From Candidatus Paracaedibacteraceae bacterium (GTDB taxonomy: Bacteria; Pseudomonadota; Alphaproteobacteria; Paracaedibacterales; Paracaedibacteraceae): DNA of 64,000 bases. The stretch spans positions 799,508 through 863,507 of the forward strand of contig JAHBYI010000001.1 of assembly GCA_019636035.1 (NCBI GenBank), written 5' to 3'. A model generated the notes under the pieces. That model was not told where the DNA came from. It was given only the letters and a program-made list of their open reading frames with translations, and searched no databases. Of this stretch, positions 17,620 to 25,583 are shown in pieces. Position numbers and translations under genes: made by a program. Numbering within the stretch: the first letter of the stretch is position 1; every line of letters begins with the position of its first letter.

Positions 17620-19455
17620 CTATCGTCCAAGGGTATCAATTAAATCTTTATCCATTGTTTGGACAATATTTAATGCTTTTGATGTTAGGTTTTGGCTTGT
17701 GGATAGTTCAAAAATTTTCATGATTTCTTCGGACGGATCAACGGCACTTTTATTCTGAGCAAGGGTTGTTAGCTCATTAAAAACCCGTTCATCTAAGGTT
17801 TGATTGTTTTTTGCTGTTTTAATATCGCTTTGGGTTAAGGCCATCATGCGCGTTGCATATTCTGTGGTTGAGATAATGGCAGAGTTAAGAGCACCAACAG
17901 CATTGAAGGTTAAGCTTCCCTGGGTCAGCGCATCACCAATTTCAAGGGCAACGGTTGCATCGCCAGCAGTTATTCCAAGGCCTGCATTTGTTGGTGCCGG
18001 TGTACTAGAGGTTAACCTGCCAACGGATAGAGCATTTGTATTTGAAACTAGAACAGGATTAACGGAAAGAGCATTACTGATCCCAACTTGCGGGGTTGAA
18101 TTAGCGACTGAATTTCCTGTTAAGAATAGATTATTGAGGCCAAAGAAATGTGAAAAACCATAAGCTTGAGTGTTGTCATAAGCTGACGTTGCCGAGAGTG
18201 TTGCTTTGGGGGAGCCAGCTGATCCGATGGCAACATATTTACCCGCCGTTGATGTTATTTTGAATTCTCCGCTGGCGAGCTGCGTTACGGTAAAATCACC
18301 GGTAGGGTTGCTATTGGCATAAGCTGTCCCTGAAATTGTAGCCACTAAAGATGTAATCGTCATGTTGTCCGTTAGAGCAATATCTTTATAGTCCAGTAAG
18401 GTTCCATCTAGATCTGTGACACCAATTCTTAAGGTTCCTTGTCCTGAAATTACGGTTGCCCCGGCAAGAGGTCCAACAACACCGGGAGCATAACTCAGAC
18501 CCGTTAAGGTTGATTCACCGCCAAGGGCTGATCCTTCGTTGTGCAGAGCATTGGCTGTATCGCGTAAAACGCGGGTCAGTTCATCGAATTCCGCTTGAAG
18601 ATCCGTTAGAACCGTATCGCGTAAGTTGAGTAACCCTGCGATCTTACCTTCTGTCAGTGATGTTGTTATGTCGAGGCCTGTAAATGTTGTAACGGGGGAC
18701 AGGATGTCTCCTGGTGATAGGTATGTACTTTCTGTATACGATAAGGGGTATGTGTCTGACAGTGTTGTGATGATATCACCGCTCTCTAGGGCGAGGGAGA
18801 TATTATTGTTGTCGCTTTCATACAGTTTGAGTCCAGCTAATTCAGCCATTTTGTGAATGGCAAGATCGCGCTCATCTTCCAGATTTGTTGTGTCGAGTCG
18901 GCTGATTTCAAGGGATACAATTTGCCGATTGAGATCTTGGACAGTCGTCATCAGGGAGTTAAAACTAGTGATGGCTGTTTTAATTTCTTGGTCAACTTGG
19001 AATCTTAGATCATTGACTTGATCTGCGATTGTGTTCAGCTGCGTGCACAATTTTTGTGCTTTTTGGACGGCTTCTCGTTTTTTGTTGCCATCAGTGATCG
19101 ATGCGATTTGTCCGACTGTGACGGCAAAATCATTCAAGGTGTGAACATAGGATGAGTCGTCCCCTTTGCTGCCAAGCATTTGTTCAATGGTTTTGTAATA
19201 GTTATTGAGTACCGTGGTTTTGCCGAAATCAGAGTTTTTATTGCGGATTTCCTTTTGTAAGACGCGGTCAATAACGCGACTAATTTGACTTTGTTTAATA
19301 CCGGTTAAGGTATCGTTTGACAAAAGTTTTTCAGCATACGCTACTTTCCGAGTATAACCGTCAACATCTGCTCTGGCGATGTTAGCTGAGGTTAGACGTG
19401 TTTGATCACGGTCAAATTTGATCTTAGAGAGGAGTGTGGAAACTGAAACCGGCAT
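17620..19455 (-). CDS. flgK: Flagellar hook-associated protein FlgK
   Basis: 611 residues, in the normal FlgK range. The N terminus carries the rod/hook-type signature with SANIARADVDGYTRKVAYAE near residues 22-41. The long central domain is Thr/Ser-rich beta structure, and the C-terminal helix ends with SQNLTSKALNIVQTMDKDLID. FlgK is the first junction protein at the hook tip and is exported with help from FlgN. The flgN-like gene lies 11 bp upstream and flgL follows directly. Confidence 0.92.
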   Translation of the reverse strand: MPVSVSTLLSKIKFDRDQTRLTSANIARADVDGYTRKVAYAEKLLSNDTLTGIKQSQISRVIDRVLQKEIRNKNSDFGKTTVLNNYYKTIEQMLGSKGDDSSYVHTLNDFAVTVGQIASITDGNKKREAVQKAQKLCTQLNTIADQVNDLRFQVDQEIKTAITSFNSLMTTVQDLNRQIVSLEISRLDTTNLEDERDLAIHKMAELAGLKLYESDNNNISLALESGDIITTLSDTYPLSYTESTYLSPGDILSPVTTFTGLDITTSLTEGKIAGLLNLRDTVLTDLQAEFDELTRVLRDTANALHNEGSALGGESTLTGLSYAPGVVGPLAGATVISGQGTLRIGVTDLDGTLLDYKDIALTDNMTITSLVATISGTAYANSNPTGDFTVTQLASGEFKITSTAGKYVAIGSAGSPKATLSATSAYDNTQAYGFSHFFGLNNLFLTGNSVANSTPQVGISNALSVNPVLVSNTNALSVGRLTSSTPAPTNAGLGITAGDATVALEIGDALTQGSLTFNAVGALNSAIISTTEYATRMMALTQSDIKTAKNNQTLDERVFNELTTLAQNKSAVDPSEEIMKIFELSTSQNLTSKALNIVQTMDKDLIDTLGR

Positions 19456-19466
19456 TGCTTCTTCCT

Positions 19467-19892
19467 CTAAATTTGTCGATTTAACGCCAGCATCGAAACT
19501 GGCGATGTGTTGGTTGAAAATCGAGCTGATTTTGTATAATGACAGACAGGGGCTTGTTGCTCTTTGACCGCAGCTGATATTTTATCAATGATTGAGGTTC
19601 GTATTTTATAGGCCAAATCGATTGCTGTTTTATTGGCAAGCAATTCATGATGCAGAAGATCTATGGTCTCTTTGAGGGTTTTTAACTCTTCTGCTGTGCA
19701 TTGTGCCAAAGCATTTTCAGCTTCAAATAAGGTACAAGCATTGTGGTGCAAGTCTGCTGCGTATTGCTTTTCTTTTAAGAGGGCATTTGCTTCGGCAATA
19801 TTATTGGCATTAAGGAGTTCTGTTTCTTGGGATAAAATCTTGATAAAGTGAGTGCAAGACGAAATAAGATTGTCAAAAACAGTGTGTGTCAT
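19467..19892 (-). CDS. flgN: FlgN-like flagellar export chaperone
   Basis: 141 residues, mostly helical, with a Leu-rich pattern (ISSCTHFIKILSQETELLNA, then LLKEKQYAADLHH) that matches the FlgN fold. FlgN binds unfolded FlgK and FlgL and delivers them to the flagellar export gate. Sequence similarity alone is modest; position between the flgJ-like gene (4-bp ATGA overlap) and flgK is the main support. Confidence 0.68.
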   Translation of the reverse strand: MTHTVFDNLISSCTHFIKILSQETELLNANNIAEANALLKEKQYAADLHHNACTLFEAENALAQCTAEELKTLKETIDLLHHELLANKTAIDLAYKIRTSIIDKISAAVKEQQAPVCHYTKSARFSTNTSPVSMLALNRQI

Positions 19893-20191
19893 GAGTTCAC
19901 CTCTTGCCCTTTGAGCAGAATCGGATAAACACTTTCAGCAATACCAAACATGCCGGGCATGGAATCGGCAATTTTTTCCGCCCATATGGATCGGAACATA
20001 ACTTCAGTTTGACCCCCACCAAACAAGCCTGTATCGTTATGAGCAAACATCTGTTGGATAACGTGACTTGTAAAGGTTGCCTCAAACTTTTGAGCTGCTT
20101 GCCATGCTTTTTCAGGATTGATATTTTTTGCCGAGTTAAGCGATTTTCCTGTGTTAACGATACTTGTGAAATCGGTTGCTTTTATCGTCAT
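19889..20191 (-). CDS. flgJ: FlgJ-type rod-binding protein
   Basis: 100 residues matching only the N-terminal rod-binding domain of FlgJ: AAQKFEATFTSHVIQQMF followed by an acidic/Gly loop (NDTGLFGGGQTEVMFRSIWAEKIAD spans residues 50-74). The muramidase domain of gammaproteobacterial FlgJ is absent, as is usual in alphaproteobacteria and several other groups. It caps the growing rod in the periplasm. It overlaps flgN by 4 bp and its start abuts the flgI stop. Confidence 0.85.
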   Translation of the reverse strand: MTIKATDFTSIVNTGKSLNSAKNINPEKAWQAAQKFEATFTSHVIQQMFAHNDTGLFGGGQTEVMFRSIWAEKIADSMPGMFGIAESVYPILLKGQEVNS

Positions 20192-21312
20192 TAGATCACC
20201 TCTATATCTGCTTGGATGGCACCCGCTGCTTTAATGCTGCGGAGGATGGAAATCAGGTCGCGCGGTGTAACGCCCAAGGCATTTAGGCCGTTGACAAGAT
20301 CCTGTAGGGAAACTCCTGAGCGTAAGACCGCCATCTTTCCTGTTTCTTCTTTGACAGTCACATTTGTTCGATCAACAACGGTTGCTTGTTGAACTTGGGT
20401 AAATGGGTTGGGTTGAGATACCTGAGGATCCTCTGTGATTTTGATCGTAATACTCCCCTGTGTTACCGCAACAGTTGAGATGCGAACATTTTCACCCATA
20501 ACAATCACGCCGTCTTGATCATCAATAACGATTTTTGCGGGTTGATCAGGTTCAACGGTGAGTTGTTCGAGATGAGTCAGAAATGTGACCAAGTTCCCTC
20601 TGTATTCTTCGGGGATCATAACGCCAACGGTTGTTGGGTCTGAGGCACGAGACAGAGCACCAAATTTGCTGTTAATGGCGGTGCTGATGCGTTGAGCTGT
20701 TGTAAAGTCAGGGTTTTTGAGGCTGAGGTTCATATGTTGAAGAGAAGCCAGCTGAAAACCAACTTCCTTTTCAACAATGGCACCGTTAACGATTTTTGCT
20801 GACGTTGGAACACCCTTAACGATCGATGTTCCGGATTTGCCGGAGGCGTTAAACCCATTTGTTGCCACAGCTCCTTGGGCTACGGCATACACATCACCAT
20901 CCGCGCCTAAAAGGGGAGTAACAAGGAGGGTTCCACCACGTAAATCTTTAGCATCGCCTAAGGCTGAGACGGATACGTCAATGTTGGTTCCGTGTCGCGC
21001 AAATGCCGGCATTGTTGCCGTGACCATGACTGCTGCGATATTTTTCCCGGCGAGCATAATGTTTCCATCTGAATCGCGGACATTCACACCGAGCCGTTCT
21101 AACATTCCGGCAAGGCTTTCTTTGGTATAGGGGATAGCATTGATTGAATCACCTGTGCCATTGAGCCCGACAACAAGGCCGTAACCCACAAGTTGGTTAT
21201 TACGGACGCCTTCAAAACTAACAATATCCTTTATTCGCACAGAATTAACTGCGTAAACAGCAGAGAAAGTCTGTGACCAGATAAAAAGAATTGTCAGAAG
21301 TTTGTGCAGCAT
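20191..21312 (-). CDS. flgI: Flagellar P-ring protein FlgI
   Basis: 373 residues with a signal peptide (MLHKLLTILFIWSQTFSAVYA) and the conserved start of the mature protein, VRIKDIVSFEGVRNNQLVGYGLVVGLNGTGD within residues 25-55. The C-terminal region has SLQDLVNGLNALGVTPRDLI. It forms the periplasmic P ring around the rod. It is the first gene of the minus-strand operon flgI-flgJ-flgN-flgK-flgL-fliW. GAGG lies 5 nt before the ATG. Confidence 0.96.
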   Translation of the reverse strand: MLHKLLTILFIWSQTFSAVYAVNSVRIKDIVSFEGVRNNQLVGYGLVVGLNGTGDSINAIPYTKESLAGMLERLGVNVRDSDGNIMLAGKNIAAVMVTATMPAFARHGTNIDVSVSALGDAKDLRGGTLLVTPLLGADGDVYAVAQGAVATNGFNASGKSGTSIVKGVPTSAKIVNGAIVEKEVGFQLASLQHMNLSLKNPDFTTAQRISTAINSKFGALSRASDPTTVGVMIPEEYRGNLVTFLTHLEQLTVEPDQPAKIVIDDQDGVIVMGENVRISTVAVTQGSITIKITEDPQVSQPNPFTQVQQATVVDRTNVTVKEETGKMAVLRSGVSLQDLVNGLNALGVTPRDLISILRSIKAAGAIQADIEVI

Positions 21313-21344
21313 GGGATCCTCGTTTATTGTTCAATCAAAAGACA

Positions 21345-21360
21345 GCAATAATTATGCCAA
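21345..21360 (-). promoter_or_regulatory. Candidate sigma-54 promoter of the flagellar operon
   Basis: On the minus strand TTGGCATAATTATTGC gives the -24 GG and -12 GC elements separated by the required 10 bp, close to the TGGCA-N6-TTGC consensus. The -12 element lies 33 bp before the flgI ATG, leaving a short leader. Sigma-54 control of flagellar genes is known in Caulobacter and other groups. Confidence 0.55.
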
Positions 21361-21503
21361 GTCTGTTTGCCATAATGTCGATTTCTTCAATTTGATTGGC
21401 TATAGGTATAGAATCTCAGAGATTCATTAATAAACGATCAATTTATCTAAAATTATTTAAATAGAGTGTTTTTTACACGAGGAGAGATAATTATCGTTTC
21501 CCT

Positions 21504-21551
21504 AGGTGAGCGACGAATTGAGCTGTATCAAGGTTAAATGGAATGATCTAC
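21504..21551. repeat. Dispersed palindromic element, partial copy D
   Basis: GTGAGCGACGAATTGAGCTGTATCA and the following GGTTAAATGGAATGA match one arm of the palindromic family, but the other arm is missing upstream. It lies between the flgI promoter and the terminator of the Cache-like gene. Confidence 0.7.
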
Positions 21552-21560
21552 AGGCCATAA

Positions 21561-21586
21561 AAAAACCCCTGAATAACAGGGGTTTT
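21561..21586 (-). terminator. Terminator of the Cache-like gene
   Basis: AAAAACCCCTG and CAGGGGTTTTT form a strong hairpin with T-runs on both strands. It lies 22 bp after the stop of the minus-strand gene at 21608 and could work in both directions. Confidence 0.85.
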
Positions 21587-21607
21587 TCATTTAAAGCTAA
21601 AAGGAGC

Positions 21608-22363
21608 TTAGGCGTTAGCTGTTTTTTCAGCAGGAGCTGCTTCTTTGTGAGCTTCAGCTTTATGAGCTTCTTTCTTTGTATGCTTCTTTTTACCGTGGTG
21701 TTTTTTACCATGGTGCTTTTTGCTATCCAGGTGATCTGGCTTAACCATACGATCAGCATCAAGTTCGTCTGTTGGTTCCATTTGTTGGTAACGTGTTGCA
21801 CAGAAGAATTTTGAACCTGTGTCATTTTTGCGGCCCAAAAGAGCAGCAGAGTTAACAGCAAGAAGTTCAAATTTTTCTTCGGCTGCTGAACCTTGACGTT
21901 CATTGATAACACCAGGTGTTGTTTCAACGAAGTTTACAACAGCATAACCGTCTTTGGAATTCTTCAAAGCATTAACAACTTTTTCTGTCATCGGCATGCC
22001 TTGGCCATCGCGCCATACATCACTACCTGACATGGAATCATGACCAACTTTGCGTGGATCCATTTGGTTTACAGCGTACTTGCCATTTTCAATACAAACG
22101 ATTGTAGCTTTACCATCATCGGACTTTGTCAATTCTGCCCAACGAAGACCGGCTTGGTTTTCGCGGTTTTTACCTTGACCGGCATTATCATGGCCATTCA
22201 AGAAACTGAATGTGTTTAAACCCATGTCTTTAAATGCTTCTTTTAACATTTCTAGGCGATCTTTAGCTTCACCAGCTGTTTGATGATTACCATATGCATT
22301 AACAACGCTTGCACCAGCAACAAGGGAAGCCGCTACTAATGCTAATTTCAATGTCTTTTTCAT
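21608..22363 (-). CDS. Secreted single-Cache-like protein with His/Lys-rich tail
   Basis: 251 residues. A standard signal peptide (KKTLKLALVAASLVAGASVVNA) is followed by a region resembling a single Cache sensor domain: CIENGKYAVNQMDPRKVGHD, then a loop with DVWRDGQGMPMTEKVV and KDGYAVVNFVETTPG. Cache domains bind small ligands in the periplasm, but here there is no kinase or chemoreceptor output. The last 45 residues are a His/Lys/Ala tail (KKHHGKKHHGKKKH and Glu/Ala repeats) that could bind metal or nucleic acid. AAGGAG precedes the ATG and a strong terminator follows, suggesting a well-expressed monocistronic gene. The Cache assignment is moderate. Confidence 0.62.
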   Translation of the reverse strand: MKKTLKLALVAASLVAGASVVNAYGNHQTAGEAKDRLEMLKEAFKDMGLNTFSFLNGHDNAGQGKNRENQAGLRWAELTKSDDGKATIVCIENGKYAVNQMDPRKVGHDSMSGSDVWRDGQGMPMTEKVVNALKNSKDGYAVVNFVETTPGVINERQGSAAEEKFELLAVNSAALLGRKNDTGSKFFCATRYQQMEPTDELDADRMVKPDHLDSKKHHGKKHHGKKKHTKKEAHKAEAHKEAAPAEKTANA

Positions 22364-22535
22364 ACCCGTGTTCTCCTTGGGGAAAATTCATACACAATAT
22401 CATGATAAGGGCAAAAGGCATGAAAAACAAATTGTTTAGTTAAATTTTTACAATAAATTAAAAAAAGGTAAACATTTTTGCAACAGTAGGTATTTTCATA
22501 ACGTTAGATCATAAATGTGATAATGAACTATCCTC

Positions 22536-22563
22536 TTGCTATTTTTGTGGTTTGCCCTAATAT
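22536..22563 (+). promoter_or_regulatory. Promoter of rnpB
   Basis: TTGCTA (22536-22541) and TAATAT (22558-22563) are separated by 16 bp. They place the transcript start at about 22570, exactly where the RNase P RNA begins. Confidence 0.6.
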
Positions 22564-22570
22564 TACCAAT

Positions 22571-22951
22571 AGAGTCGATCAATCGGATGGTCGCGAGGAT
22601 CATTTAAGATTTTCGAGGAAAGTCCGGGCTCCACAGGGCAAGATGGCGGATAACGTCCGCCGGGGCTGGCTTCAAGGCTGGCTTTAGGGAAAGTGCCACA
22701 GAAAATATACCGCTCGCAAGAGTAAGGGTGAAAAGGTGCGGTAAGAGCGCACCGCGCTTTGGGCAACCAAAGTGGCAGGGTAAACCCCATCCGGAGCAAG
22801 ACCAAATAGGAGTGAGTGTCCTTAGGGGCATCTGCGCCCTGCAGATCACTCGGGTAGGTCGCTTGAGGTGACTGGCAACAGTCATCCTAGATGAATGACC
22901 ATCCAGTAACAATTGTTATGGACAGAACCCGGCTTATAGATTGATCGACCT
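22571..22951 (+). ncRNA. rnpB: RNase P RNA (type A)
   Basis: The catalytic RNA that matures tRNA 5' ends. Conserved blocks are GAGGAAAGTCCGGGCTCC (CR I), the AGGGTGAAAAGGTG region, GGTAAACCCCATCCGGAGCA, and the terminal ACAGAACCCGGCTTAT. Helix P1 closes the molecule: GTCGATCAATC at 22574-22584 is the exact inverse of GATTGATCGAC at 22939-22949. Peptide frames crossing this region are spurious. The 3' strand of P1 coincides with the first bases of a tandem repeat. Confidence 0.96.
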
Positions 22952-23257
22952 CTCGTCACCCCATTTGGCTCTGAGACAGCTAAATTCGTCAATCACCTAG
23001 CTTTATAGGCTTCTTTCCTCATTTAACTGTCTCAGAACCAACTGAAATGACGATAATGTACGCGTCGCGCCTTGTTTCTGCTTCCAAACTCAATTTGATC
23101 GACCTCTCGTCACCCCATTTGGCTCTGAGACAGCTAAATTCGTCAATCACCTAGCTTTATAGGCTTCTTTCCTCATTTAGCTGTCTCAGAACCAACTGAA
23201 ATGACGATAATGTACACGTCGCGCCTTGTTCCTGCTTCCAAACTCAATTTGAGCGAC
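22941..23257. repeat. Tandem 154-bp repeat with palindromic core
   Basis: Units 22941-23094 and 23095-23248 differ at only about three positions. A third copy begins at 23249 and breaks off after about 10 bp. Each unit opens with TTGATCGACCTCTCG, of which the first bases are the end of rnpB. Each contains a palindrome (GGCTCTGAGACAG / CTGTCTCAGAACC arms, tip CCTA-TAAAGC-TAGG) related to the dispersed elements. No gene is present between rnpB and the channel gene; this repeat accounts for nearly all of the gap. Confidence 0.9.
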
Positions 23258-23276
23258 TATAATGTATACTCTTACC

Positions 23277-24185
23277 TCAAAAATCCTGTGATTTCTGGGG
23301 TTTTTCGTCTTTGACTTTGGCTTGCATATCCATCAATTCAGCTTTGAGCTTGTGAATCTCGTGGAGAATAATTTTAGTATCGGCTGATAAGGGAGAATCA
23401 TGATGATTTTTGTTTTTGCCTGTGAGCCAGCCCAGGATAAACGAGTGTTTTTTGTGTTCCTGTTCAGTGACGTTTTGAAAGTGAAGGGCATTAATAATGA
23501 CACCTAAGACCATTTGGAAAAGGAGAAAGTTCAAAACAATAACCATGGGGTAGATAAAAAATCCAACGTCAGGGTCAACCTTGACCATGACATCATAAAC
23601 CTCTGACCAAGTGTGTCCTAAAAGAACGGCATGGAAAATGGTACCAAAAGCTGCGGGCAGATTGCCAAATTTATCAGGAAATGTTGTTGCGTACTCGATG
23701 ACACCCCATACAGCAAAGACATAGATCGCCAGTAATAAGAGCATGAGTGTCGAAAAGATCCTGGGGATGGCTTGCCCCAGAGCTGTTAGCAAATGCTGAA
23801 AATTTGGAAAGATTGAAAATGTTCTTAGAAATAAGAATAGACGGAAAGTACGGATGATTTGAAAGTAAGATCCGATCGTCAAAAGAGAAAGCCCGACAAC
23901 GATAGCGTCAAATATGTTCCATCCCGATTTAAAATAATTGCGCCCGAAAGTCAGGATGCGCGCTATAATTTCAAAGGCAAATAGATAAAGGATGTAGGTG
24001 TTGAGATAAGCTAAGAGAGCTGCCATCCTTTGTGCATCAGGCGTGTCTTGACCTTGGACAGTAACTTCCCAGCTAATGAGCACGGCACTCAGAAGGAGTA
24101 ACCCTGCGATTGTCGCGTGCATCAGGCGGGATGTGAAAATTTCTTGTGCTTTTTTGCGTATACTTATGAGGGATGATATCATCAC
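23277..24185 (-). CDS. Voltage-gated-type ion channel protein
   Basis: 302 residues with six predicted membrane segments, the layout of bacterial voltage-gated cation channels. S1 is near residues 20-40 and S4 is IIRTFRLFLFLRTFSIFPNFQ, with spaced arginines. The pore helix/filter region is FHAVLLGHTWSEVYD near residues 180-195, and S6 is FLLFQMVLGVIINAL. The C terminus is a coiled coil (LHEIHKLKAELMDMQAKV) as in tetrameric NaChBac relatives. The canonical filter TLESW is not present; LGHTW takes its place with one extra residue, so ion preference is uncertain. It stands alone, convergent with the repeat downstream of rnpB. Confidence 0.82.
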   Translation of the reverse strand: MMISSLISIRKKAQEIFTSRLMHATIAGLLLLSAVLISWEVTVQGQDTPDAQRMAALLAYLNTYILYLFAFEIIARILTFGRNYFKSGWNIFDAIVVGLSLLTIGSYFQIIRTFRLFLFLRTFSIFPNFQHLLTALGQAIPRIFSTLMLLLLAIYVFAVWGVIEYATTFPDKFGNLPAAFGTIFHAVLLGHTWSEVYDVMVKVDPDVGFFIYPMVIVLNFLLFQMVLGVIINALHFQNVTEQEHKKHSFILGWLTGKNKNHHDSPLSADTKIILHEIHKLKAELMDMQAKVKDEKPQKSQDF

Positions 24186-24265
24186 GGTTCCCCAGAAAAA
24201 GGATGGGATTATATTTTTATTGTCTGTTAAAAAAGGTTAACAAATCGTTAACGATTAATGATTTG

Positions 24266-25222
24266 TTAAGAAGTGTGCTTATTGTGCAACAGACGATCAT
24301 CTTGTAGGAACTGTAAAATCATAGTTGCGGTGGACGTTTGCATAGCTTGATGGGTGTATTCATTCGGCGTCGTGATAAAGGCATCGTGGTTAGCAGAAGA
24401 TGGTATGACAATTGATTGAATCTGAGGATTATCAGCGGCATAATGCTGGGCATTCAGCTCTGGCGGTGTTATGGTGTCCGATTGACTGGTGATACACAGG
24501 ACAGGTCTCTCGATAAGGAAGAGACCGAGCTGCGTAAAGGCTTGTCCAAAATCTGGAGCAAGGGCGATATACCGACGGAATCGACAATCATGATAAAATT
24601 TTTCTAGGTATTTTGGTCGTAACTGTGAAAAAAGGCTATAAATGGCGGGTGGTAAATCTTTGGGGATGCGTTTCTGCAAGATAGCCTTGAAAAGGGTAAA
24701 GTCGGCAAATGCACCGGCAAGCCATAACGTTGTTAATCCCCCAAGAGAAAATCCTGTCATGGAAATATCAAACTGATTGATATGTTGGCTGAGAGATCCT
24801 GATAAAACATGAGAAAGAACGAAAGAAATATCGAGTGGGCGATTCCAATAGGAAAAATAATTATCCAGAATATCGCGATGATAAGAGGTATTGCCGGGAT
24901 GATCGACTGACGTAAAAATATAACCACGTTGTGCTAAGGCGTACCCTAACCAGAGCGATTCCCAATAATGCCCTTGATGGTCGTGGGAATACATAACCAA
25001 AGGGTAGATGGCATTCGAATCTAGTTTTGCACCTTTAGCGAGATAGCAATCATTTATTTTTTTGCTATGCAGGGTGAAGTCACAAGGATAGATCACTAAG
25101 AATGAGATCTCTCTGTCTCTGCTTGTGTCGTAACAGCTGAGCTCCTGGTAGCCGACATCAGTGAATTCCTCCGTCCAACCACAAAGGTTGAGAAGAGCCA
25201 TAAAAATAGCTATTCTGACCAT
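24266..25222 (-). CDS. Secreted alpha/beta hydrolase (PAF-acetylhydrolase-like)
   Basis: About 318 residues from ATG 25222, preferred because AGGA lies 6 nt upstream and a signal peptide (MVRIAIFMALLNLCGW) follows; the frame is open further upstream. The nucleophile elbow is GFSLGG. The oxyanion-side segment is PLVMYSHDHQGHY, and PVLCITSQSDTITPP and SANHDAF supply the expected Asp and His of the triad. Relatives hydrolyse short or oxidised acyl esters in lipids or act on polyesters. Another hydrolase of the same broad type is cut by the right edge of the window. Confidence 0.72.
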   Translation of the reverse strand: MVRIAIFMALLNLCGWTEEFTDVGYQELSCYDTSRDREISFLVIYPCDFTLHSKKINDCYLAKGAKLDSNAIYPLVMYSHDHQGHYWESLWLGYALAQRGYIFTSVDHPGNTSYHRDILDNYFSYWNRPLDISFVLSHVLSGSLSQHINQFDISMTGFSLGGLTTLWLAGAFADFTLFKAILQKRIPKDLPPAIYSLFSQLRPKYLEKFYHDCRFRRYIALAPDFGQAFTQLGLFLIERPVLCITSQSDTITPPELNAQHYAADNPQIQSIVIPSSANHDAFITTPNEYTHQAMQTSTATMILQFLQDDRLLHNKHTS

Positions 25223-25256
25223 AGAAATCCTATTCGCGAAAAAAGTTGATAGTTTT

Positions 25257-25583
25257 ATGGTACAGCACCAAGTCATTATGTCAAATGCCAATGTTCCGAC
25301 GTTATCAGGAGCAACACTGTTGATTGCTTGTCCTATCATGATTCATAACTACGGTTTAGAGTTTTACTTAGATGTTTGGCGACATACGCAAGAGACTTAT
25401 CCTCAATTTGACATTCAGTTGGGGATTCCCTGTGGTGAAAATTTAGGATTGGCTCTGCGGGCAATTTTTAGTGGTGTTAATGTGATTTACTTGCCGGCTG
25501 ATGCGCTGGCATTTGATCAAGTGGTTGAACTTGCAACAATACATGGCATTCAAGTTTTGCCTCAAGGGGAATTGAATGGTTAG
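25257..25583 (+). CDS. Small protein of unknown function upstream of lipB
   Basis: About 108 residues from ATG 25257 (or 101 from ATG 25278). Not recognised. The sequence has an alternating strand/helix pattern with GATLLIACPIMIHNYGLEFY and SGVNVIYLPADALAFDQVV, suggesting a small Rossmann-like domain. It overlaps lipB by 8 bp, and the lipB ribosome-binding site AAGGGG lies inside its last codons, which implies translational coupling. Its 5' end lies close to the divergent hydrolase gene. Confidence 0.55.
   Translation: MVQHQVIMSNANVPTLSGATLLIACPIMIHNYGLEFYLDVWRHTQETYPQFDIQLGIPCGENLGLALRAIFSGVNVIYLPADALAFDQVVELATIHGIQVLPQGELNG

Noticed and set aside
22563-22912. Two minus-strand open frames of 80-102 codons.
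   Set aside because: They lie inside the RNase P RNA gene, whose structure and conserved blocks are clear.
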